64,000 bases of DNA from Saprospiraceae bacterium (GTDB taxonomy: Bacteria; Bacteroidota; Bacteroidia; Chitinophagales; Saprospiraceae), in the NCBI GenBank assembly GCA_016713025.1, contig JADJPZ010000004.1, positions 434,001 to 498,000 on the forward strand, read 5' to 3'. Under the pieces are notes generated by a model. It was not told the origin of the DNA. It did no database searches and saw only the letters and a list, made by a program, of their open reading frames with translations. Each line of letters opens with the position of its first letter. Position 1 is the first letter of the stretch. Of the stretch, positions 1-8,545 are shown in pieces. A program made the position numbers and the translations under genes.

Positions 1-1075
1 TTCCATCTTTTATAAGTTTTCTTGCTTCAGCCAGATATTCAGTAGCTAATTGACGCTGGACACTAAAGAGTTTTTCGATTTTGGGTTTCAGTTCCACATA
101 TTCCTGCTCTTCAAGTCCCTGAGGAACAGGCCCTGATATGATCAGTGGCGTTCTGGCATCATCTACGAGGACAGAGTCTACCTCATCCACCATGGCATAA
201 TGATGTTTCACCTGGACAAGCTCATCTTTATCCCTGACCATATTATCTCTCAGATAATCAAAACCAAACTCATTGTTGGTACCATAGGTGATATCGCACC
301 TGTATGCACCTATTCTCTCAGGAGAGTGTGGTTTGTATTTGTCTATACAATCTACAGTAAGCAATAGAAACTGAAATATAGGTCCTACCCACTCACTATC
401 CCGCCTTGCAAGGTAATCATTGACCGTGATGATGTGGACACCCAGTCCGGCAAGCCCGTTGAGGTAGGCAGGTAATGTGGCAACCAATGTTTTTCCTTCT
501 CCCGTGGCCATTTCAGCAATCTTACCTTCATGAAGCACCATGCCACCTATCAATTGAACATCATAATGCAGCATATTCCAAGTCACATCTCCTCCGGCTG
601 CTTTCCAGCTGTTTTTCCAAATAGCTTTGTCTCCATCAATCATAATAAAATCCCTTGAAACTGCCAGATTTCGGTCGTGTTCTGTTGCCGTAACTTCAAG
701 AGTGCTATTTTCTTTGAATCTTTTGGCAGTTTCTTTCACCACGGCAAATGCCTCGGGCAAAATTTCTTTTAATGTACTTTCCAGGTATTTATTTCTTTCC
801 TTTTTAAGAGCATCTACTTCGTTGAATATGATTTCTTTTTGTGTAAAGTCTTCCTCATTGTGAGCTTTAATTGTCAATGCCTCAATATCTGCATCTATAT
901 CTGCAAGACTTTCTTTGATCCTTTGTCTGAATTCGAGAGTTTTGTTTCTTAAAGCATCATTTGAAAGACCTTGGTATGAATCATAAAACAGGTTTGTCTG
1001 TTTTACAATTTCTGAATATAACTTGACATCCTTTTCGTGTTTATTGCCAAAGATATTTTTTAAAAAATTGAACAT
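1..1075 (-). CDS. secA: Preprotein translocase ATPase SecA, N-terminal part (cut by window edge)
   Basis: SecA is the cytoplasmic motor ATPase that pushes unfolded preproteins through SecYEG. About 358 N-terminal residues are present, starting MFNFLKNIFGN at 1075 and reading off the left edge. The Walker A stretch ATGEGKT lies near residue 190, followed by the VNDYLARRD segment and a DEVDSVLVDDARTPLIIS stretch (DEAD-box region) near residue 295. These are signature sequences of SecA nucleotide-binding domain 1. The N-terminal region has the longer, charged spacer before the Walker box that is common in Bacteroidota SecA. No operon partner is visible upstream, because the next gene is about 700 bp away on the other strand. 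Family assignment is certain. The C-terminal domains lie outside the window. Confidence 0.97.
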   Translation of the reverse strand, partial: MFNFLKNIFGNKHEKDVKLYSEIVKQTNLFYDSYQGLSNDALRNKTLEFRQRIKESLADIDADIEALTIKAHNEEDFTQKEIIFNEVDALKKERNKYLESTLKEILPEAFAVVKETAKRFKENSTLEVTATEHDRNLAVSRDFIMIDGDKAIWKNSWKAAGGDVTWNMLHYDVQLIGGMVLHEGKIAEMATGEGKTLVATLPAYLNGLAGLGVHIITVNDYLARRDSEWVGPIFQFLLLTVDCIDKYKPHSPERIGAYRCDITYGTNNEFGFDYLRDNMVRDKDELVQVKHHYAMVDEVDSVLVDDARTPLIISGPVPQGLEEQEYVELKPKIEKLFSVQRQLATEYLAEARKLIKDG

Positions 1076-1123
1076 ATCTATTTATTTTTTTTTGAATGGT
1101 AGGATTATTAAAGCTATGGTATT

Positions 1124-1136
1124 GAGTATGTTTAAA
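1124..1136 (+). repeat. Dispersed repeat end motif GAGTATGTTTAAA, copy 1
   Basis: The 13-mer GAGTATGTTTAAA recurs at 45707-45719 and, inverted, at 6603-6615. Downstream of the motif, this copy and the 45.7-kb copy stay alignable for about 25 bases (TGTTGGAGTGAAAGGGAT here against TGTTTGAGCGAAAGTGAG there). This looks like the end of a larger repeat family rather than a chance word. Only one end is recognisable at this site. Confidence 0.5.
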
Positions 1137-1436
1137 AATCTGCTGTTGGAGTGAAAGGGATAAAAGTTATTTCTTTTAACTACAACCGCTGCGCAAAGAT
1201 ATGAATATATGTAATATCATCATAAAGTATTATACCGTTCCAAAATCATTCCAAAGATTTTATCCTGCCAAAATGGCATAATTTAACTTTTGACTTTGTG
1301 TTATTGTCTGCATTTATTATAGAAAAGTATTTTTTTGACATATTTAACAATGAACGATTTTATAGTTATTCTAACTATTGCCAGACAATTTAAAAAGTTT
1401 TCATTAAAAAGAAAAAACAGATTATAGTTTAAAATG

Positions 1437-1538
1437 CAATGTCGTTTAGTTAAGACCTCTTTATGAAGTCTTTCCCTTTTAAGCGAAAGATTTAGATAGG
1501 GTAAAAACAAAGAAAAATTCGACATCTAAACGACATTG
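1437..1538. mobile_element. Putative MITE, 102 bp with 13-bp terminal inverted repeats
   Basis: The 13-base sequence CAATGTCGTTTAG (1437-1449) is repeated exactly as its reverse complement at 1526-1538. The 9-mer GTTTAAAAT stands just outside both ends, at 1427-1435 (one extra G before the repeat) and 1539-1547. This is the pattern expected of a target-site duplication. An inner stem AAGAC/GTCTT follows the left repeat. No coding capacity is present. The name is inference from structure; no transposase is nearby. Confidence 0.5.
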
Positions 1539-1745
1539 GTTTAAAATAATAATGGCCAGTGTTTATTTTGAAATATTAATATGTCTTCGGCAATCACATT
1601 TTCATTACACACATTTTGGGATTTAATGACTAATCATTAAAATTTTATTTTGAATAATTAAATTGGGATATGTTTTGTTTGGTTAGAATTCATTGCTTTG
1701 ATTCTTTTTAAAATATTATTTGGTGGTTATTATCAAATTTATGTT

Positions 1746-1753
1746 TAATTTTG
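1746..1753 (+). promoter_or_regulatory. Bacteroidota-type -7 box for the transporter gene
   Basis: TAATTTTG matches the TAnnTTTG -7 consensus of the Bacteroidota housekeeping sigma factor. A TTTG at 1719-1722 lies 23 bases upstream, close to the usual spacing for the -33 element. Transcription would begin near 1760, leaving a leader of only about 12 bases before the ATG at 1772. Confidence 0.5.
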
Positions 1754-1771
1754 CGCAAAAAATATACTGAA

Positions 1772-3463
1772 ATGTTTGACTGGTTTAGAAATCTTTTCTT
1801 CCCGACCGATACCCCAGATATCACTCAATCTATTATTGCCATCCTGATCACCATAGGTTTAGGTGTCCTTCTTGGGAGACTTAAATTTAACAAAGTATCA
1901 TTAGGTGTATCTGCAGTAATGTTCACAGGAATATTTTTAGGGCATTATGGTTTTGTCGTAAAACAGGATATTTCCACTTTTATAAGGGATTTTGGATTGA
2001 TCCTTTTTGTTTATGCTATAGGTATTCAAGTAGGACCATCATTTTTTTCTTCCTTCAGAAAGGAAGGCATTCGATACAATGCATTGGCAGTAACTACAGT
2101 ATTGTTGGGAGGACTCATCACTTTTATTATTTTTAAAATCAGTGATATGGGTATAGCAAACGCAGTTGGGCTGATGTCAGGGTCTGTGACCAATACTCCC
2201 GGACTTGGGGCTGCAAAATCATCACTTCACGAAATAGAACTTCAATTTGCCGGCAAACAATTTGCAGATCCCGCTGTAGCATACGCGATTACGTACCCTA
2301 TGGGTGTACTAGGAGTTATTTTTGTCATCATACTTACCAAAGTCATATTTAAGGTAAACATCAAGGAAGAGTTAGCAAAATTACAAAATACATCCGGGCA
2401 GGACGCATCAGGGCTTGTCAGAAAAAAATGTCGTGTCACCAACCCTGAAGTATTTGGAAAAAGCATATATCACATTATGAGAGATTTCAGTCTCAATGAT
2501 ATCATTATATCAAGACTAAAACATAGTGGTTCGTCAGATGTTTTTTCACCACCTATGGATACCAGACTTTCTGATAAAGACGTCTTGATGGTGATCGGTA
2601 CAGCTGATATGGTAGAAAAATTTATTGGTTTAATAGGGAAAGAATCATCAGATCAGTTGATAGAAGATGAGAAAGATGTAGTCAGTAAAACCATCTTTGT
2701 AACGAAAAAATCCGCTTCTCACAAGACACTGGCTGAGCTTGATTTGTTCAATAAATATGGATTGAAAGTTACCCGAGTATTTCGGTCAGGTATGGAATTA
2801 TTGGCATCACCTTCTCTGGAGTTATATTATGGGGACAGGATAAGGGTGGTAGGTGACAAGGATGATATAGCTGAAGTAGAAAAAATCATTGGGAATTCAG
2901 AGAAAAAGTTGCTTGAGCCGGATTTTTTATCTCTTTTTGGTGGTCTGGTTATCGGAATCATTATTGGTTCTATTCCTATTGCCATTCCTTCTCTTCCAGT
3001 TCCCATCAAACTTGGTTTTGCGGCTGGTCCGTTGCTTGCTGCATTGATGATCAGCAGATACGGTGGTATAGGTGTGATACACTCCTATATCAATAATGGA
3101 GCTATTCATTTTATGAAGGACCTTGGAATTTGTTTATTTTTTGCATCTGTAGGATTACATGCCGGTACTCATTTTTACGAAAATTTTACTCAGAACAATG
3201 GTTGGTTATGGATATTTTATGGAGCTTTCATCACATTTATCCCTTTGATATTTATGGTCTTTGTTGGGAAGGTCATTATGAAAATCAACTATACAAAACT
3301 CATAGGCTTGATGAGCGGGTCATATACTGATCCAGCCGCACTTGCATTTTCCAACGGATATATAGATTCAGATGTACCTACACAATCTTATGCTACTGTG
3401 TATCCATTGGTGACTATTTTCAGGATTTTTGTTGCCCAAATTTTGATATTACTTTGTTTCTAA
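1772..3463 (+). CDS. AspT/YidE-family putative transporter with two TrkA-C (RCK_C) domains
   Basis: This 563-residue membrane protein has the AspT/YidE/YbjL layout: about five hydrophobic segments, a cytoplasmic stretch with two tandem RCK_C-like domains (roughly residues 200-370), then a second half of hydrophobic segments. The halves share the duplicated GLMSGSVTNTPGLGAA / GLMSGSYTDPAALAFS signature, as expected from an internally duplicated permease. Characterised relatives exchange aspartate and alanine; the substrate here cannot be read from sequence. The chosen start is the ATG at 1772 (MFDWFRNLFFP). An in-frame TTG at 1751 overlaps the -7 box and is unlikely. The gene appears monocistronic, with 260 bp before topA. 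Confidence 0.85.
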   Translation: MFDWFRNLFFPTDTPDITQSIIAILITIGLGVLLGRLKFNKVSLGVSAVMFTGIFLGHYGFVVKQDISTFIRDFGLILFVYAIGIQVGPSFFSSFRKEGIRYNALAVTTVLLGGLITFIIFKISDMGIANAVGLMSGSVTNTPGLGAAKSSLHEIELQFAGKQFADPAVAYAITYPMGVLGVIFVIILTKVIFKVNIKEELAKLQNTSGQDASGLVRKKCRVTNPEVFGKSIYHIMRDFSLNDIIISRLKHSGSSDVFSPPMDTRLSDKDVLMVIGTADMVEKFIGLIGKESSDQLIEDEKDVVSKTIFVTKKSASHKTLAELDLFNKYGLKVTRVFRSGMELLASPSLELYYGDRIRVVGDKDDIAEVEKIIGNSEKKLLEPDFLSLFGGLVIGIIIGSIPIAIPSLPVPIKLGFAAGPLLAALMISRYGGIGVIHSYINNGAIHFMKDLGICLFFASVGLHAGTHFYENFTQNNGWLWIFYGAFITFIPLIFMVFVGKVIMKINYTKLIGLMSGSYTDPAALAFSNGYIDSDVPTQSYATVYPLVTIFRIFVAQILILLCF

Positions 3464-3723
3464 AACTAGATGGAAATTTAAAAATTTCATTCAATATCCT
3501 GATTTTCCTAATTCTAAAAGGGATATATCAATAGTTTAATTTTATTTAAATATATGATTACAAGCACGTTATGAATATATTATTTTTAATGTGACCATTT
3601 CAAAGGTATTTAATATTAAAAAATTTATAGTTTTGTCCCCCGATAATCATTTATCTGATAAAAATCAGGCGTAAAAGAAGATTTCACAAACATTGATATC
3701 ATTGTAAATTAATAATATAATCC

Positions 3724-6258
3724 ATGGCCAAAAACTTACTGATCGTTGAGTCCCCTGCAAAAGCCAAAACGATAGAAAAAATTCTGGGTAGTGACTTCAT
3801 CGTCAAATCCAGTTATGGACATATCAGGGACCTTGAAAAAGGCAATAAAGGAATTGATATTGAAAACGACTTCGAACCCTTTTATGTAGTTTCTCCGGAA
3901 AAAACTAAAGTTGTTAAAGAACTTAAAGAACACGTAAGAAAATCAGATGAAGTTTGGCTGGCAACGGATGAGGATCGTGAAGGTGAAGCCATCTCCTGGC
4001 ATCTGTGTCAGGAATTAAATCTCAATGTCAGTACCACTAAACGTATTGTTTTTTCAGAAATCACCAAACCTGCCATACAAAGAGCCGTATCAAATCCCAG
4101 AAAAGTTGATGTTGATCTTGTCAATGCGCAGCAAGCCAGAAGGATATTGGACAGGATTGTAGGTTTTGAACTTTCTGAAGTGCTGTGGCGAAAAGTTAAA
4201 AATAAATTATCGGCCGGTAGGGTACAATCAGTGGCAGTAAAATTGATTGTTGAAAGAGAGCGTGAGATTCAGCAATTTGTCGTGACACCTTTTTTCAAAA
4301 TTTTGGCAGATTTTACTGTAGATAACGGGAGAGGTGAGATAGTACTGCTCAAGGCTGAGCATACCAGCAGAATTGACAATGAAACAGACGCAAGGACATT
4401 TCTTGAGAAATGTAATGGTGCTACATTTACCATTAAAAACATAGAAAAGAAGCCATTAAAAAGATTTCCGGCACCACCTTTTACTACTTCGACCTTACAG
4501 CAGGAAGCAAGCAGGAAGCTTGGATTTTCAGTCAACAGAACCATGTCGACAGCACAAAGATTGTATGAAGAGGGGCTTATTACCTATATGCGTACAGATT
4601 CGTCCAATCTAAGTGAGACTGCTCTCAGTTCCATAGCCGCGGAGATAGAATCAAGTTTTGGAAAACCATATCTGCACATAAGAAAGTATAAATCTAAAAC
4701 TGCCAATGCTCAGGAAGCCCACGAAGCAATCCGACCTACGTATATAGAGAGAAAAAATATCGGTCCAGACAGAGATCAGCAGAGATTGTATGACCTGATA
4801 TGGAAAAGGACGATTGCTTCTCAAATGTCGGAAGCTGAAATAGAAAAAACGATAGTCAATATTGCTATTTCTACTATGCCTGATAAATTTTTGGAGGCTA
4901 CTGGCGAAGTATTGAAATTTGACGGATTTCTCAAAGTTTATTTAGAATCTTCAGATGATGAAGAAGATAGTGAATCAAAAGGTATGTTGCCTCCTCTCAG
5001 AGTCAGTCAGATTCTCCCTCTTGATGTAATGAATGCCACGGAGAGTTTTACCCGTCCGTCATCAAGATACACTGAAGCGAGCTTAGTCAAAAAACTTGAG
5101 GAGTTGGGTATAGGCAGGCCATCTACATATGCTCCCACGATTTCTAAAATCATGGAGGAAGAACGAGGATATGTTACTAAAGAAAGCAGAGAAGGCACTA
5201 TCAGGGAATATAGATTTTTATCTTTACAAAAGGGTAAAATCACATCACAGACTAAATCAGAGATCACCGGAACTACAAAAAACTGCCTGTATCCATCAGA
5301 TCTGGGCATGGTTGTGAGTGATTTTCTTTCTGAGCATTTTGTCAAAATCATGGATTATAGTTTTACTGCAAATGTAGAAGACGAACTTGACAAAATAGCA
5401 ACTGATGGTCTTGACTGGAGGAAAATGTTAAAAAAATTTTATGGCCCATTTCATGATAGTGTTGAAAATACGATGGAGCATGCTGAAAGGGCAAAAGGTA
5501 AGAGAGTACTCGGTAAAGATCCCCAATCAGGATATAGTGTGATTGCTCAGATGACACGATTCGGCCCTGTCGTACAGATCGGAGACAGAGAAGAAGTCCT
5601 TGAAAGTGAAAAGCCAAGATTTGCCAATTTAAAGCCTGGACAATCTCTTGAGACCATCACCTATGATGAAGCGATGGACTTGTTCAAGTTACCCAGGACA
5701 CTTGGTTTATTTCAAGGTGAAGAAGTCACAGTCAATACAGGCCGCTTTGGAGCTTATGTAAAAATGGGGGATCTGTATGTCAATTTGCCTCGAAATGTGG
5801 ATCCTATGGAAATCACTTTTGAAAATGCTCAAACCTTGATTGAAGCAAAGCAAGATGAAAATGCACCGATAGGTATGTTTCAGCAATTGCCTATCACAAA
5901 AGGGAAGGGTAGGTTTGGTCCGTTTGTAAAATGGAATGAATTATTTATCAACATACCGGTAAGGTTTAAGCTGGAAACGATCACGCAAGATCAAGCCATA
6001 GAACTCATAGAAGCAAAAGTAGAAAAAGAAGCCAACAGGTATATCCAGAACTGGCCGGCAGAAAAAATATCTATAGAAAATGGGCGGTGGGGGCCATACA
6101 TCAAGTTTGCTAAAAATAACCTTAAAATTCCAAAAATTGATGGCCAAAAGGCGGATGATGACTTTTTGAAAACGGTAAGTTTAAGTACTGTCAAGTCTTG
6201 GATAGAGGCCGAAATACCCAATGCATTTGCAAAAAAAGAAGTTAAGAAAAAGAAATAA
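3724..6258 (+). CDS. topA: DNA topoisomerase I (type IA)
   Basis: This 844-residue enzyme relaxes negatively supercoiled DNA through a transient 5'-phosphotyrosine bond. The N-terminal TOPRIM domain shows LLIVESPAKAKTI and the DEDREGEAI acidic motif. The catalytic tyrosine is Y288 in GLITYMRTDSS. Instead of C-terminal four-cysteine zinc fingers, the tail carries three topoisomerase C-terminal repeats (GRFGAYVKMGDLYVNLP, GRFGPFVKWNELFINIP, GRWGPYIKFAKNNLKIP) and a lysine-rich end, the form usual in Bacteroidota. The ATG at 3724 begins MAKNLLIVESPAKAK, the family's normal start. The gene stands alone. Confidence 0.97.
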   Translation: MAKNLLIVESPAKAKTIEKILGSDFIVKSSYGHIRDLEKGNKGIDIENDFEPFYVVSPEKTKVVKELKEHVRKSDEVWLATDEDREGEAISWHLCQELNLNVSTTKRIVFSEITKPAIQRAVSNPRKVDVDLVNAQQARRILDRIVGFELSEVLWRKVKNKLSAGRVQSVAVKLIVEREREIQQFVVTPFFKILADFTVDNGRGEIVLLKAEHTSRIDNETDARTFLEKCNGATFTIKNIEKKPLKRFPAPPFTTSTLQQEASRKLGFSVNRTMSTAQRLYEEGLITYMRTDSSNLSETALSSIAAEIESSFGKPYLHIRKYKSKTANAQEAHEAIRPTYIERKNIGPDRDQQRLYDLIWKRTIASQMSEAEIEKTIVNIAISTMPDKFLEATGEVLKFDGFLKVYLESSDDEEDSESKGMLPPLRVSQILPLDVMNATESFTRPSSRYTEASLVKKLEELGIGRPSTYAPTISKIMEEERGYVTKESREGTIREYRFLSLQKGKITSQTKSEITGTTKNCLYPSDLGMVVSDFLSEHFVKIMDYSFTANVEDELDKIATDGLDWRKMLKKFYGPFHDSVENTMEHAERAKGKRVLGKDPQSGYSVIAQMTRFGPVVQIGDREEVLESEKPRFANLKPGQSLETITYDEAMDLFKLPRTLGLFQGEEVTVNTGRFGAYVKMGDLYVNLPRNVDPMEITFENAQTLIEAKQDENAPIGMFQQLPITKGKGRFGPFVKWNELFINIPVRFKLETITQDQAIELIEAKVEKEANRYIQNWPAEKISIENGRWGPYIKFAKNNLKIPKIDGQKADDDFLKTVSLSTVKSWIEAEIPNAFAKKEVKKKK

Positions 6259-6736
6259 ATGTTAGGTTCTACTTAGTCCCCTTCAAAAATCTAAGTCAAT
6301 TACACTTTCATCAAAATGTAATCAACCGGAAACCTGATATTTTTTCAAAGTTAAACATAAGAGTATTGGCGAATCAGGGTCACAACTGTTGGGTTAACTC
6401 AACAGTTTCAAATCAAACGGAAAGTCCGTGAAATTTGAAAAAGTAGAATTAGTTTAGAAAAAGCATGTTTCCAGATCGTCCTCTACTGGCTCAAGTTTGT
6501 AACTTGTGCCTATATAACCAGATCGTTGCAGTTTGCAACTGCGATGCACTTTATTAGATTTTATAATTTGGCCCATACCAAAGTGTAGCCGACTGATAAA
6601 AGTTTAAACATACTCTAAACCATCAGTAGGGATTTTGCATTAATATTAAAGAAATGAGTATTTTTTCAATTAAATATTTCTTAACTAACAATAATTGCCG
6701 ATTTTCGGTCTTTATATATCAAAGATATTAACACAA
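6259..6736. other. Intergenic region rich in hairpins, downstream of topA
   Basis: About 480 bp without a gene. It contains at least four clean stem-loops between 6384 and 6542 and an inverted copy of the GAGTATGTTTAAA repeat end at 6603-6615, annotated separately. No open frame in it looks coding. Confidence 0.6.
6384..6615. repeat. Hairpin cluster with inverted copy of the dispersed repeat end
   Basis: Stems in order: AACTGTTG 6384-6391 with CAACAGTT 6400-6407; TTTCAAAT 6406-6413 with ATTTGAAA 6433-6440, enclosing ACGGA/TCCGT (6417-6421, 6425-6429); CAAGTT 6492-6497 with AACTTG 6501-6506; GCAGTT 6528-6533 with AACTGC 6537-6542. The region ends in TTTAAACATACTC (6603-6615), the reverse complement of the motif found at 1124 and 45707. 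The preceding TTTATCAG-type bases also resemble the right end of the 45.7-kb element. No matching left end was found, so this may be a decayed copy. Confidence 0.5.
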
Positions 6737-7822
6737 ATGAAAAATCGAATATTAGTAGCTTTAATTTTTAATATGTACTTATTCTCATCACTGGTAGGTC
6801 AGGGATTGGATGAAGAGACAGGATTTATTTATGTTAAAGCTGAATACCTGCTTGAAACCGGCAGATATGATGAAGCCGTCACTAATTATAATCTTGTAAT
6901 CACTCAAAATCCAGGGTACAAAAATGCTTTAATTCATCGCGGGAAGGCTAAATACGCATTGGGAGCATATAAAGGTACTCAAAAAGATGCCATGCAAAGT
7001 ATTGAATTGAAGGGTATCCAAGCAGATAATGCAGCACTTTTAGGTAGGGCATTTGCAGCCATGGGAGAGAGTGAAGCAGCCATCAATAGTTTTAATGCCG
7101 CCATCTTACTGGATCATAAAAATATGGAGTATATTTTGTGGCGAGCTCAAATATTCGAAACATCGGGTCAAAGGCTAAAAGCTTGCGCCGATTACGAAAC
7201 TGCTGCAAAAGCCGGTAATTCAGAAGCTGAGGCTAAAGCAAAAAATTATTGTGGCATCACCATACCCAATAATCGGGAGACAACAACCAATAATAATCCG
7301 AATACCACCAACGAAAGTAGTAATCCGACTACTTCAGACAATACGACTGTACAAAATGACACAAATAGTACTACTAATCCGCAAAATACTGAAGTAACAA
7401 CCACAGTTCCGGTCACCGATAGTACCAGTGTATCTGATGGGGCAACTTCGCCAAATCATATCCCAGATTCAGAACCACCTATACAAGATGAAAATCTTCC
7501 CAAAAATGATGACACTGTCAATGCATTTGTGGTGGATGATGACTTAAACATTCAAATATCTGGGCAGGAACTCGGAGTCAGAAAGATAAAGGAAGTACCA
7601 AGCATACTTATCCTATCTGATGAAAATGGTAAGGTTTGTATCAATATCTGTGTCAACAAAGAAGGACAGGTCATCAAAGCTGAATTTAATCCAACATTGT
7701 CAACGATCGTTCAGAAGAGTTTGGTTTCACTGGCTTTAAGGAAAGCTAAAGAGTTCGAGTTTGCCCCCGGTAAGTATGATTCTCAATGTGGAATTATCAT
7801 TTTTGAAGTAAAAGGAAGTTAA
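6737..7822 (+). CDS. Secreted TPR protein with TonB-C-like C-terminal domain
   Basis: This 361-residue protein starts at the ATG at 6737 (MKNRILVALIFNMYLFSS), which opens a signal peptide ending near VGQG; an upstream in-frame TTG at 6695 would bury it. Residues about 20-160 form three to four TPR-like helical pairs (GRYDEAVTNYNLVITQNPGY and similar). They are followed by a low-complexity Asn/Thr/Ser linker of about 90 residues. The last 75 residues (GKVCINICVNKEGQVIKAEF through ALRKAKEFEFAPG) match the pattern of the TonB C-terminal fold used in many Bacteroidota envelope proteins. It lacks the N-terminal transmembrane anchor and proline-rich arm of a true energy transducer. The likely role is a periplasmic protein-interaction scaffold; the exact function is unknown. 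Confidence 0.7.
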   Translation: MKNRILVALIFNMYLFSSLVGQGLDEETGFIYVKAEYLLETGRYDEAVTNYNLVITQNPGYKNALIHRGKAKYALGAYKGTQKDAMQSIELKGIQADNAALLGRAFAAMGESEAAINSFNAAILLDHKNMEYILWRAQIFETSGQRLKACADYETAAKAGNSEAEAKAKNYCGITIPNNRETTTNNNPNTTNESSNPTTSDNTTVQNDTNSTTNPQNTEVTTTVPVTDSTSVSDGATSPNHIPDSEPPIQDENLPKNDDTVNAFVVDDDLNIQISGQELGVRKIKEVPSILILSDENGKVCINICVNKEGQVIKAEFNPTLSTIVQKSLVSLALRKAKEFEFAPGKYDSQCGIIIFEVKGS

Positions 7823-7916
7823 TCTTTAACCTCTTTCAAATCTTTCATTACTCCGATAATAGAGATTTGTTCTGAAAGTTTTACAAATCTGATGATCGCA
7901 CTACTGTCTGTTCTCG

Positions 7917-8444
7917 TTACCAGCCAGTGAAGGCATCATTAAATATATTTTCCAGCAGTTGTTTGAAAATTTCATTGATGAGTCCGTCCTGAATACTGAC
8001 AAAGTCCTGATCACTAGCAAAAGTACGGAAAAATGAAAATTGTTTTTTCCAGCTTTTAGCTTCATCTTTGTTATTCTTGAAATCTACTGATACTATGATT
8101 TCTACTTTGTTGAGTGCTACAGTGTTACCAGCCTGCGGTGCTTCAGGTGACAGTCTGAAACCGCTGACACTTCCGGAAAATTCGATATCAGGAGCAGATT
8201 CATTGTAAGTAAGTCTTGATTCATTTCTTATTTTGAGCCGCAGGGCTTCTGAAAAACGTTGATTGATATCCCCGGGAGCTTGCGGCGCGTTATTTTTGAA
8301 ATTTTCTATATAATATGTATTGACATCAGCAGGTATAGCTATGCCTTTAAAGCTATAGCAGCCTGAAATTAGAACCAAAATAAAAAACACCAAACTTTTT
8401 TCCAAGATATTCGTCAATTTAAAACTTGCTGAAACATATTTCAT
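7917..8444 (-). CDS. lptE: LPS assembly lipoprotein LptE (LptE-like)
   Basis: This 175-residue lipoprotein has a lipobox LISGC near residue 28, followed by YSFKGIAIPADVNTYYIENF, the opening typical of Bacteroidota LptE-family proteins. In the family, LptE plugs the LptD barrel and helps place lipopolysaccharide in the outer leaflet. The rest alternates strands and an amphipathic helix (INQRFSEALRLKIRNESRL), then the DIEFSGSVSGFRLSPEAP strand. It runs convergent to the TPR gene upstream and divergent from the DMT permease. The only methionine before the lipobox is the annotated start, which gives a rather long 27-residue leader. Confidence 0.8.
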   Translation of the reverse strand: MKYVSASFKLTNILEKSLVFFILVLISGCYSFKGIAIPADVNTYYIENFKNNAPQAPGDINQRFSEALRLKIRNESRLTYNESAPDIEFSGSVSGFRLSPEAPQAGNTVALNKVEIIVSVDFKNNKDEAKSWKKQFSFFRTFASDQDFVSIQDGLINEIFKQLLENIFNDAFTGW

Positions 8445-8545
8445 AAACGAGTTATTATGTGAAGATGTTGCAGCCCAATTACATTTTGAATGAAACCAAT
8501 ACCCTTTTGTTACCTTATCTCGATTGATTGTCGTTAATTTGCATT

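Larger units (their letters stand above)
1076..1771. other. Intergenic region between secA and the transporter gene
   Basis: About 700 bp of AT-rich DNA between divergent genes. It holds one copy of the GAGTATGTTTAAA repeat end (1124-1136), a 102-bp inverted-repeat element (1437-1538) and a promoter-like -7 box next to the transporter start. A 74-codon open frame on the minus strand (1301-1525) overlaps the inverted repeat, has no recognisable domain and is not considered a gene. Confidence 0.6.

Noticed and set aside
1301..1525. 74-codon open frame on the minus strand upstream of the transporter
   Set aside because: It overlaps the 102-bp inverted-repeat element, is Phe/Leu/Lys-biased as expected from AT-rich DNA, and shows no domain or start signal.
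5007..5351. 114-codon minus-strand open frame within topA
   Set aside because: It is antisense to conserved TopA sequence with no recognisable domain.
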